The notes under the pieces: generated by a model
What the model saw: only the letters and a program-made list of their open reading frames with translations
Databases searched by the model: none
What the model was told of the DNA's origin: nothing
Source: Posidonia oceanica
Taxonomy: Eukaryota > Streptophyta > Magnoliopsida > Alismatales > Posidoniaceae
Reading direction: 5' to 3'
NCBI GenBank assembly: GCA_037176725.1
Contig: JAZBRS010000020.1
Location: 50,000,001 to 50,064,000, forward strand
Length of the DNA: 64,000 nt
Shown: piece after piece, positions 52,040-62,915 of the stretch
Layout of the letters: each line of letters opens with the position of its first letter
How positions within the stretch are numbered: the stretch's first letter is position 1
Translations under genes and position numbers: made by a program

Positions 52040-53176
52040 CAATCCTGGTGGTCTGGTCTTGATAAGGCTAGTACTTATCATTCCCGACCTCTTCCATGTC
52101 ATGTTAGGGCTCGCACCTATCTTTCCTGCTGTTCGGTCTTGATAATGCTTGTACTTAACATTCCAGACCTCTTCCAGGTCTTGTTAGGGCTTTGCACCTA
52201 TCATTCCAGGCAGTCCGGTCTTGGTAAGGCTTGTACATATCATTCCTAACCTCTTCCGGGTCTGGTAAGGGCTTGCACCCATCATTCCTGGCAGTCTGGT
52301 CAAGATAAGGCTTGTACTTATCATTCCTGACCTCTTCTGGGTCTTGTTAGGGCTTTGAACCTATCATTCCTAGCGGTTCGGTCTTGATAAGGCTTATACT
52401 TATCATTCCAGACTACTTCCGGGTCTTGTTAGGGCTTGCACCTATCATTCCTAGCGGTCCGGTCTTGATTAGGCCTGTACTTATCATTCCAGACCTCTTC
52501 CGGGTCTTGTTAGGGCTTCCACCTATCATTCCTGGTGGTCCGTTCTTGATAAGGCTAGTACTTATCATTCCCGACCTCTTCCAGGTCATGTTAGTGCATG
52601 CACCTATCTTTCCTGGCTGTTCGGTCTCGATAAGGCTTGCACTAATCATTCTTGACCTCTTCAAGGTCTTGTTAGGGCTTTGCAACTATCATTCCAGGCC
52701 ATCTGGTCTTGGTATGGCTTGTACTTATCATTCCTAACCTCTTCCAGGTCTTGTTGGGGCTTGCACCTGTCATTCCTGTTGGTCCGGTCTTGATAAGGCT
52801 AGTACTTATCATTCCCGACCTCTTCTAGGTCATGTTAGGGCTCGCACCTATCTTTCTTGCTGTTCGGTCTCGATAAGGCTTGTACTTATCATTCCTGACC
52901 TCTTCCAGGTCTTGTTAGGACTTTGCACCTATCATTCCAGGCAGGCCGGTCATGATAAGGCTTACACTTATCATTCCAGACCTCTTCCGGGTCTTATCGA
53001 GCTTGCACCTATCATTCCTAGTGGTCCAGTCTTGACAAGGCTTGTACTTATCATTCCTGACCTCACATGGGTCTTGTTAGGGCCTTGCACCTATCATTCC
53101 TGACGGTCCGGTCTCGATGAAGCTTGTACTTATCATTCCAAACCTCTTCCAGGTCTTGTTAGGGCTTTGCACCTGT
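52040..53176. repeat. 1,137 bp (14-monomer) duplication, copy 1
   Basis: This block recurs directly downstream at 1,137-1,138 bp. Diagnostic shared variants are TTTCCTGCTGTTCGG (near 52,121), GGGCTTCCACC (near 52,513), GTTAGTGCATGCACC, and CCTCACATGGG at 53,061. A one-base difference comes from the irregular GTCTTATCGAGC monomer near 52,992. Confidence 0.75.
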
Positions 53177-54313
53177 CATTCCTGGTGGTCTGGTCTTGAT
53201 AAGGCTAGTACTTATCATTCTCGACCTCTTCCATGTCATGTTAGGGCTCGCACCTATCTTTCCTGCTGTTCGGTCTCGATAATGCTTGTACTTAACATTC
53301 CAGACCTCTTCCAGGTCTTGTTAGGGCTTTGCACCTATCATTCCAGGCGGTCCGGTCTTGGTAAGGCTTGTACATATCATTCCTAACCTCTTCCGGGTCT
53401 GGTAAGGGCTTGCACCCATCATTCCTGGCAGTCTGGTCAAGATAAGGCTTGTACTTATCATTCCTGACCTCATCTGGGTCTTGTTAGGGCTTTGAACCTA
53501 TCAATCCTAGCGGTTTGGTCTTGATAAGGCTTATACATATCATTCCAGACCACTTCCGGGTCTTGTTAGGGCTTGCACCTATCATTCCTATCGGTCCGGT
53601 CTTGATTAGGCCTGTACTTATCATTCCAGACCTCTTCCGGGTCTTGTTAGGGCTTCCACCTATCATTCCTGGTGGTCCGTTCTTGATAAGGCTAGTACTT
53701 ATCATTCCCGACCTCTTCCAGGTCATGTTAGTGCATGCACCTATCTTTCCTGGCTGTTCGGTCTCGATAAGGCTTGCACTAATCATTCTTGACCTCTTCA
53801 AGGTCTTGTTAGGGCTTTGCACCTATCATTCCAGGCGATCTGGTCATGGTAAGGCTTGTACTTATCATTCCTAACCTCTTCCGGGTCTTGTTGGGGCTTG
53901 CACCTGTCATTCCTGGTGGTCCGGTCTTGATAAGGCTAGTACTTATCATTTCCGACCTCTTCCAGGTCATGTTAGGGCTCGCACCTATCTTTCTTGCTGT
54001 TCGGTCTCGATAAGGCTTGTACTTATCATTCCTGACCTCTTCCAGGTCTTGTTAGGACTTTGCACCTATCATTCCAGGCGGGCCGGTCATGATAAGGCTT
54101 ACACTTATCATTCCAGACCTCTTCCTAGTCTTGTTCGGGCTTGCACCTATCATTTCTAGTGGTCCAGTCTTGACAAGGCTTGTACTTATCACTCCTGACC
54201 TCACATGGGTCTTGTTAGGGCCTTGTACCTATCATTCCTGGCGGTCCGGTCTCGATGAAGCTTGTACTTATCATTCCAAACCTCTTCCAGGTCTTATTAG
54301 GGCTTTGCACCAA
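53177..54313. repeat. 1,137 bp (14-monomer) duplication, copy 2
   Basis: This is the second copy, with the same order of variant monomers, including CCTCACATGGG at 54,199. Differences from copy 1 are scattered single-base changes. It runs into the first HOR-gamma unit. Confidence 0.75.
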
Positions 54314-55988
54314 TCATTCCTGGCGGTCTGGTCTTGATAAGGCTTGTACTTATCATTCCTGACCTCTTCCGGGACGTGTTAGGGCTTGCACCTATCCTTC
54401 CAGCCGGTCCGGTCTTGATAAGGCTAGTACTTATCAATCCCGACCTCTTCCTGGTATTCATAGGGCTTGCACCTATCTTTCCAGGCTGTTCGGTATTGGT
54501 AAGGCCTGTACTTACCATTCCTGACCTCTTCCAGGTTTTGTTTGGGCTTTGCACGAATCATTCCAGGCGGTCCGGTCTTGGTAAGGCTTGTACTAATCAT
54601 TCCTAACGTCATGCAGGTCTTGTTAGGGCTTGCACCTATCATTCCTGGCGGTCCGGTCATGATAAGGCTAGTACTTATTATTCCTAACCTCTTCTGGGTC
54701 TTGTTAGGGCTTTGCACCTATCATTCCTGGCGGTTCGGTCTTGATACGGCATGTACTTATCATTCTTGACCTCTTCCGGGTCTTGTTAGGGCTGGCACCT
54801 ATCATTCCTAGCGGTCCGACCTTGATAAGGCTTGTACATCTCATTCCTGACCTCTTACGGGTCTTGTTTGGGCTTTGCACCAAACATTCCTACCGGTCCG
54901 GTCCTGATAAAGCCTATACTTATCATTCCAGCCCTCTTCCGGGTCTTGTTAGGGCTTCCACCAATCATTCCTGGTGGTCCGGTCTTGATAAGGTTTGAAC
55001 TTACCATTCCCGACCTCTTCCAGGTCTTGTTAGTGCTTGCACCTATCTTTCCTGGCTGTTCGGTCTCGATAAGGCCTGTACTTACCATTCCTGACCACTT
55101 CCAGGTCTTGTTAGGGCTTTGCACCTATCATTCTAGGCGGTCCGGTCGTGGTAAGGCTTGTACATGTCATTCCTAACCTCTTCCGGGTGTTGTTAGGGCT
55201 TGCACCTGTCATTCCTGGTGGTCCGGTCTTGATAAGGCTAGTACTTATCATTCCCGACCTCTTCCAGGTCTTGTTAGGGCTTGCAGCTATCTTTCCTGGC
55301 TGTTCGGTCTCGATTAGGCTTGTACTTATCACTCCTGACCTCTTCCAGGTCTTGTTAGGGCTTTGCACCTACCATTCCAGGCGGTCCGGTCATGGTAAGG
55401 CTTGTACTTATCATTCCTAACCTCTTCTGGGTCTGGTTAGGGCTTGCACCTATCATTCCTGGCGGTCTGGTCATGATAAGGCTTGTACTTATCATTCCTG
55501 ACCACTTCTGGGTCTTGTTAGGGCTTTGCACCTATCAATCCTAGCGGTTCGGTCTTGATAAGGCATGTACTTATCAATCCTGACCTCTTCAGGTCTTGTT
55601 AGGGCTAGCACCTATCATTCCTGGCGGTCCGGTCTTGATAAGGCTAGTACTTATCATTCCTGAGCTCTTATGGGTCTTGTTATGGCTTTGCACCAATTAT
55701 TCCGTGCGGTCTGGTCTCGATAAGGCTTGCACATATCATTCCAGACCTCTTCCAGGTCTTGTTTGGGCTTGCACCTATCATTCCTGGCGGTCCGATCATG
55801 ATAAGGCTTATACATATCATTCCAGACCTCTTCCGGGACTTGTTAGGGCTTGCACCAATCATTCCTGGCGGTCCGGTTTTGATAAGGCACGTACTTATCA
55901 TTCCTGACCTCTTCCAGGTCTGGTTAGGGCTTGCACCTATCATTCCTGGCGGTCCAGTCTTGAGAAGGCTTGTACTTATCATTCCTGA
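54199..55988. repeat. HOR-gamma unit 1 (1,790 bp, 22 monomers)
   Basis: The unit is set by the CCTCACA(C/T) variant of half A at 54,199, 55,989 and 57,942. Downstream monomers with TTCATAGGGCTTGC (near 54,458), an AACGTC(A/T)TGC variant (near 54,604) and the TTACGGGTCTTG type recur at the same offset. It is two monomers shorter than the next unit. Confidence 0.7.
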
Positions 55989-57941
55989 CCTCACACGGGT
56001 CTTGTTAGGGCCATGCACCTATCATTCCTAGCGGTCCGGTCCTGTTAAAGCTTGTACTTATCATTCCAGACCTCTTCCAGGTCTTGTTAGGGCTTTGCAC
56101 CTATCATTCCTGGCAGTCTGGTCTTGATAAGGCTTGTACTTATCATTCCTAACCTCTTCCGAGTCGTGTTAGGGCTTGCACCTATCATTCCAGTCGGTCC
56201 GGTCTTGATAAGGCTAGTACTTATCAATCCCGACCTCTTCCAGGTCTTCATAGGGCTTGCACCTATCTTTCCAGGCTGTTCGGTCTTGGTAAGGCTTGTA
56301 TTTACCATTCCTGACCTCTTCCAGGTCTTGTTTGGGCTTTGCACCTATCATTCCAGGCGGTCTGGACTTGGTAAGGCTTGTACTTATCATTCCTAACGTC
56401 TTGCAGGTCTTGTTAGGGCTTGCACCTATCATTCTTGGCGGTCCGGTCATGATAAGGTTAGTACATATCATTCCTGACCTCTTCTGGGTCTTGTTAGGGC
56501 ATTGCACCTATCATTCCTGGCGGTTCGATCTTGATAAGGCATGTACTTATCATTCTTGACCTCTTCCGGGTCTTGTTAGGGCTAGCACCTATCATTCCTG
56601 GCGGTCCGGTCTTGATAAGGCTTGTACATATCATTCCTGACCTCTTACGAGTCTTGTTAGGGCTTTTCACCAATCATTCCCAGCGGTCCGGCCCCGATAA
56701 GGCATGTACATATCATTCCAGACCTCTTCCAGGTCTTGTTTGGGCTTGCACCGATCATTCCTGGTGGTCTGGCCTTCATAAGGCTTATACGTATCATTCC
56801 AGCCCTCTTCCAGGTCTTGTTAGGGCTTGGACCTATCATTCCTGGCGGTCCGGTCGTCATAAGGCCTATACTTATCATTCCAGACCTCTTCCAGGTCTTG
56901 TTAGGGCTTGCACCTATCATTCCCGGTGGTTCGGTCTTGATAAGGCTAGTACTTATCATTCCCGACCTCCTCCATGTCTTGTTAGTGCTTGCACCTATCT
57001 TTCCGGGCTGTTCGGTCTCGATAAGGCTTGTACTTATCATTCCTTACCGCTTCCAGGTCTTGTTAGGGCTTTGCACCTTTCATTCCAGGCGTTCCGGTCT
57101 TGGTAAGGCTTGTACTTATCATTCCTAACCTCTTCCAGGTCTGGTTATGGCTTGCACCCGTCATTCCTGGTGGTCCGGTCTTGATAAGGCTTGTACTTAT
57201 CATTCCCGACCTCTTCTAGGTCATGTTAGGGCTTGCACTTATCTTTCCTGGCTGTTCGTTCTCGATAATGCTTGTACTTATCATTCCTGACCTCTTCCAG
57301 GACTTGTTAGGGCTTTGCACCTATCATTCCGGGCGGTCCGTTCTTGGTAAGGCTTGTACTTATCATTCCCAACCTCTTCTGGGTCTAGTTAGGGCTTGCA
57401 CCTATCACTCCTGGCGGTCCGGTCAAGATAAGGCATGTACTTATCGTTCCTGACCTCTTCTGGGTCTTGTTAGGTCTTTGCACCTATCATTCCTGGCGGT
57501 TCGGTCTTGATAAGGCATGTACTTATCGTTCCTAACCTCTTCCGGGTCTTGTTAGGGCTAGTACCTATCATTCCTGGCGGTCCGGTCTTGATAAGACTTG
57601 CACATATCATTCCAGACCTCTTATGGGTCTTGTTACGGCTTTGCACCAATCATTCCTTGCGGTCCGGTCTCGATAAGGCTTGTACATATCATTCCAGACC
57701 TCTTCCAGGTCTTGTTTGGGCTTGCACCTATCATTCCTGGCGGTCCGGTCTTAATAAGGCTTATATTTATCATTCCAGACCTCTTCTTGGTCTTGTTAGG
57801 GCTTGCACCTATCATTCCTGGCGGTCCAGTCTTGTTATGGCATGTACTTATCATTCCCGACCTCTTCCGGGTCTTGTTAGGACTTGCACCTATCATTCCT
57901 GGCGGTTCAGTCTTGACAAGGCTTGTACTTATCATTCCTGA
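55989..57941. repeat. HOR-gamma unit 2 (1,953 bp, 24 monomers)
   Basis: This repeats unit 1 with two more monomers. The ordering also resembles 46,600-48,200 in HOR-beta (offset about 9,149 bp near 46,940 to 56,087), so HOR-gamma looks like local amplification of that part of the HOR-beta unit. Confidence 0.7.
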
Positions 57942-58790
57942 CCTCACACGGGTCTTGTTAGGGCCTCGCACCTATCATTCCTGGCGGTTCGGTCACGATA
58001 AAGCTTGTACTTATCATTCCAGACCTCTTCCAGGTCTTGTTAGGGCTTTGCACCTATCATTCCTGGCGGTCCCGTCTTGATAAGTCTTGTACTTATCATT
58101 CCTGACCACTTACGGGTCGTGTTAGGGCTTGCACCTATCATTCCAGCCGGTCCGGTCTTGATAAGGCTAGTACTTATCAATCCCGACCTCTTCCAGGTAT
58201 TCATAGGGCTTGTACCTCTCTTTCCAGGCTGTTCGGTCTTGGTAAGGCTTGTACTTATCATTCCTGACCTCTTCCCGGTCTTGTTTGGGCTTTGCACCTT
58301 TCATCCAGGCGGTTTGGTCTTGGTAAGGCTTGTACTTATCATTCCTAACGTCTTGCTGGTCATGTTTGGGCTTGCACTTATCGTTCCTGGCGGTTCGATC
58401 ATGATAAGGCAAGTAATTATCATTCCTGACCACTTCTGGGTATCGTTAGGGCTTCGCACCAATCATTCCTGGCGGTTCGGTCTTAATAAGGCATGTACTT
58501 ATCATTCTAGACCTCTTCTGGGTCTTGTTAGGGCTAGCACCTATCATTCCTGGCGGTACGATCTTGATAAGGCTTGTACATATCATTTCCGACCTCTTAC
58601 AGGTCTTGTTAGGGCTTTTCACCAATCATTCCCAGTGGTCCGGCCCTGATAAGGCATGTACTTATCATTCCAGACCTCTTTCAGGTCGTGTTTGGGCTTG
58701 CACCGATCATTCCTGGCGGTTTGGTCTTCATAAGGCTTATACGTATCATTCCAGACCTCATCCAGGTCTTGTTAGGGCTTGCACCTATCA
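57942..58790. repeat. HOR-gamma unit 3 (partial)
   Basis: This matches unit 2 at an offset of about 1,953 bp to roughly 58,790, then diverges. It includes a one-base deletion near 58,303 (TTTCATCCAGGC). Confidence 0.6.
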
Positions 58791-59102
58791 TTCCTGGCGG
58801 TCCGGTCTTGATAAGGCTTGTACTTATCATTCCCGACCTCTTCCGGGTCATGTTAGGGCTTGCACCTATCATTCCTGGCGGTCCGGTCATGATAAGGCAT
58901 GTACATATCTTTCCTGACCTCTTACGGGTCTTGTTAGGTCTTTGCACCAATCATTCCTAGCGGTCCGGTCTCGATAAGGCTTGCACATATCATTCCAGCC
59001 CTCTTCTAGGTCATGTTTGGGCTTGCTCCTATCATTCCTGGCGGCTCGGTCTTCATAAAGCTTATACTTATCATTCCAGACCACTTCCAGGTCTTGTTTG
59101 GG

Positions 59103-59144
59103 CTTGCACCTATCATTCCTGACCTCTTCCGGGTCTTCTTAGGG
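59103..59144. repeat. Chimeric half-unit (B head, A tail) near 59.1 kb
   Basis: The head CTTGCACCTATCATTCCTG is followed by ACCTCTTCCGGG and CTTAGGG. The tail of half B and the head of half A are missing. It lies outside the HOR-beta copies, so it is an independent or older event. Confidence 0.75.
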
Positions 59145-60033
59145 CTTGCACCTATCATTCCTAGTGGTCCGGTCTCGATATGGCTTGTACTTATCATTCC
59201 TGACCACTTCCGGGTCTTGTTCGGGCTTGCACCTATCATTCCAGGCAGTCGGGTCTTGATAAGGCTTGTACTTATCATTCCTGACCTCTTACGGGTCTTG
59301 TTAGGGTTTGCACCTATCATTACTGGTGGTCCGGTCTTGGTATGGCTTGTACTTATCATTCCTGACCTCTTCCAAGTCATGCTAGGGCTTTGCACCTATC
59401 ATTCCTAGCGGTCCGGTCTTGATAAGGCTTTAACTTATCATTCCTGACCTCTTCCGGGGCTTGTTATGGCTTGCACCTATCATTCCTAGCGGACCAGTCT
59501 GGATAGGGCTTGTACTTATCATTCCTGACCTCATCCGAGTCTTGTTAGGGCGTTGCACCTATCATTCCTGGCAGTCCGGTCTTGATAAGGCATGTACTTA
59601 TCGTTCCTGACCTCTTCCGGGTATTGTTAGGGCTTGCACGAATCATTCCGAGTGGTTGGGTCTTGATTAGGCTTGTACTTTTCCTTCCTGACCTCTTCCA
59701 GGTCTTGTTCGGGCTTGCACCTATCTTTCCTGGCGGTCTGGTCTTGATAAGGCTCCTACTTATCATTCCTAACCTCTTCCGGGTCTTGTTAGGGCATGCT
59801 CCATTCAGTCCTAGCCGTCCGGTCTTGATATGGCTGGTACTTATCATTCCTGAACTCTTCCGAGTCTTGTTAGGGCTAGCACCTAACATTCCCGGCGGTC
59901 CGGTCTTGATTTGGCTTGTACTTATCATTCCTAAACACTTCCGGATCAGGTTGGGGATTTGCACCAATCATTCATAGCGGTCCGGTCTTGATAGGGCTTG
60001 TACTTATCAATCCTGACCTCTTCCGGGTCTTGC

Positions 60034-60600
60034 TGGGGCTTTGCCCCAATCATTCCTAGCAGTCCGGCCTTGATAAGGCTTGTACTTATCATTCCTGACC
60101 TCTTCGGGTCTTGTTAGGGCTTGCACCTCTCTTTCCAGGCGGTCCGGTCATGGTAAGGCTTGTACGTATCATTCTTGACCACTTCCGGGTCATGTTAGGG
60201 CTTGCACCTGTCATTCCTGGCGGTCCGGTCTTGATAAGGCTTGTACTTATCATTCCTGACCTCTTCCGGGTCATGTTAGGGCTCGCACCTATCATTCCTG
60301 GCGGTCTTGTCATGATAATGCGTGTTCTTATCATTCCTGACCTCTTCCGGGTCTCGTTAGGGCTAGCACCTATCTTTCCAGCCGGTCCAGTCTTGTTAAG
60401 GTTTGTACTAATCATTCCTGACCTCTTCTGGGTCTTGCTGGGGCTTTGCCCCAATCATTCCTAGCAGTCCGGTCTTGATAAGGCTTGTACTTATCATTCC
60501 TGACCTCTTCGGGCCTTGTTAGGGCTTGCACCTATCTTTCCAGGCGGTCCGGTCATGGTAAGGCTTGTACTTATCAATCCTGACCTCTTCCGGGTCTCGC
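60034..60600. repeat. HOR-delta short block (567 bp, seven monomers)
   Basis: The marker TGGGGCTTTGCCCC occurs at 60,034, 60,439, 60,601 and 62,916. The gaps are 405, 162 and 2,315 bp, or 5, 2 and 28.5 monomers. The block 60,111-60,464 matches 60,678 onward at exactly 567 bp, so a seven-monomer duplication lies at the start of HOR-delta. Confidence 0.7.
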
Positions 60601-62915
60601 TGGGGCTTTGCCCCAATCATTCCTAGCAGTCCGGTCTTGATAAGGCTTGTACTTATCATTCCTGACCTCTTCGGGTCTTGTTAGGGCTTGCACCTATCTT
60701 TCCAGGCAGTCCGGTCATGGTAAGGCTTGTACGTATCATTCCTGACCACTTCCGGGTCTTGTTAGGGCTTGCACCTGTCATTCCTGGCGGTCCGGTCTTG
60801 ATAAGGCTTGTACTTATCATTCCTGACCTCTTCCGGGTCATGTTAGGGCTCGCACCTATCATTCCTGGCGGTCTTGTCATGATAATGCGTGTTCTTATCA
60901 TTCCTGACCTCTTCCGGGTCTCGTTAGGGCTAGCACCTATCTTTCCAGCCGGTCTGGTCTTGTTAAGGTTTGTACTAATCGTTCCTGACCTCTTCTGGGT
61001 CTTGTTCGGGCTTTGTACCAGTCTTTCCTGGCGGTCCGGTCTCGATAAGGCTTGTGCTTATCATTCCAGAACACTTCCAGGTCTTGTTAGGGCTTGCAAT
61101 TGTTATTCCTGGCGGTCCTGTCTTGGTAAGGCTTGTAGTTTTCATTCCTGACCTCTTCCGTGTCTTGTTAGGGCTTGCACCTATCATTCCTGGCAGTCCG
61201 GTCTTGATTAGGCTTGTACTTATCAATCCCGTCCTCCTCCGGTTCTTGTTAGGGCTTGCACCAATCGTTCCTGGCGGTTTGGTCTTGATAAGGCTTATAC
61301 TTATCATTCCTAACCTCTTCCGGTTCTTGTTAGGGCTTTGCACTAATCATTCCTGGTGGTCCGGTCTAGATAAGGCTTGCACTTTTCATTCCATACCTCT
61401 TCCTAGCCTTGTTAGGTCTTTGCACCTATCATTCGTGGCGGTCTGGTCTTGATTAGGCATGTACTTATCATTGCTGACCTCATCTCGGTCTTGTTAGGGC
61501 TTGCACCTATCATTCCTGGCGGTCCGGTCTTGATTGGGCTTGTACTTTTCCTTCCTGACCTCTTTTGGGTCTTTGTTAGGGCTTGCACCTATCATTCCTG
61601 GTGGTCCGGTCATGCAAAGGCATGTACCTATCATTCCTGTCCTCTTCCGGGTCTTGTTAGGGCTTGCACCAACAAGTCCTAGCGGTCCGGTCTTGCTAAG
61701 GCTGGTACTTATCATTCCTGACCTCTTCTGGGTCCTGTTAGGGCTCGCACCAAACATTCCTGGCGGTCCGGCCTTGATAAGGCTTGTACATGTCAATCCT
61801 GACCTCTTTCGGGTCACGTTTGGGGTTTGTACCTATCATTCTTGGCGGTTCGGTCATGACAAGGCTTGTACATATCATTCCAGCCCTCTTCCAGGTCCTG
61901 TTTGGGCTTGCACCTATCATTCCTGGCAGTTCGGTCTTCACAAGGCTTATACTTATCATTCCAGACCTCTTCCAGGTCTTGTTAGGGCTTGCACCTATCA
62001 TTCCTGGCGGTCCGGTCTTGATAAGGCTTGTACTTAACATTCCCGACCTCTTCCGGGTCATGTTAGGGCTTGCACCTATCTTTCTGGGCTGTTCGGTCTC
62101 GATAAGGCTTGTACTTATGATTCCTTACCGCTTCCAGGTCTTGTTAGGGCTTTGCACCTTTCATTCCAGGCGGTCCGGTCTTGGTAAGGCTTGTACATAT
62201 CATTCCTAACCTCCTCCGAATCTTGTTAGGGTATGCACCTGTCATTCCTGGTGGTCCGGTCTTGATAAGGCTTGTACTTTTCATTCCCGACCTCTTCCAG
62301 GTCTTGTTTGGGCTTGCACCTATCATTCCAGGCGGTCTGGTCTTGATTAGGCATGTACTTATTATTCCCGACCTCTTCCAGGTCTTCTTAGGGCTTGCAC
62401 CTATCATTCCTGGTGGTCGGTCTCGATATGGCAAGAAGTTATCATTCCTGACCACTTCCGGGTCATGTTCGGGCTTGCACCTATCATTCCTGGCAGTCGG
62501 GTCTTGATAAGGCTTGTACTTATCATTCCTGACCTCTTCCTGGTCTTGTTAGGGTTTGCACCTGTCATTCCCGACCTCTTCCGGTTCTTGTTAGGGCTTG
62601 CACCTATCATTCCTGGTGGTCTGGTCATGGTATTGCTTGTACTTATCATTCCTGACCTCTTCCGGGTCATGCTAGGGCTTTGCACGATCATTCCTAGCGG
62701 TCCGGTCTTGATGAGGCTTGAACTTATCATTCCTGACCTCTTCCGTGTCTTGTTAGGGCTTGCACCTATCATTCCTGGCGGTCCAGTCTGGATAGGGCTT
62801 GTACTTATCATCCTGACCCCATCCTAGTCTTGTTAGGGCGTTGCACCTATCATTCCTTGCAGTCCGGTCATGATAAGGCTTGTACTTATCAATCCTGACC
62901 TCTTCCGGGCCTTGC
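60601..62915. repeat. HOR-delta unit 1 (2,315 bp, 28.5 monomers)
   Basis: This matches the sequence from 62,916 at a constant offset of 2,315 bp (for example 61,054 to 63,369). Shared variants include CAATTGTTATTCC (near 61,097 and 63,412) and GTGTTCTTATC. The half-monomer in its length is accounted for by the chimeric half-unit at 62,555-62,596. Confidence 0.75.
62555..62596. repeat. Chimeric half-unit (B head, A tail) in HOR-delta
   Basis: TTTGCACCTGTCATTCCCG is followed by ACCTCTTCCGG and TTCTTGTTAGGG. As elsewhere, the crossover lies in the shared TCATTCC core. It makes the HOR-delta period a half-integer number of monomers. Confidence 0.75.
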
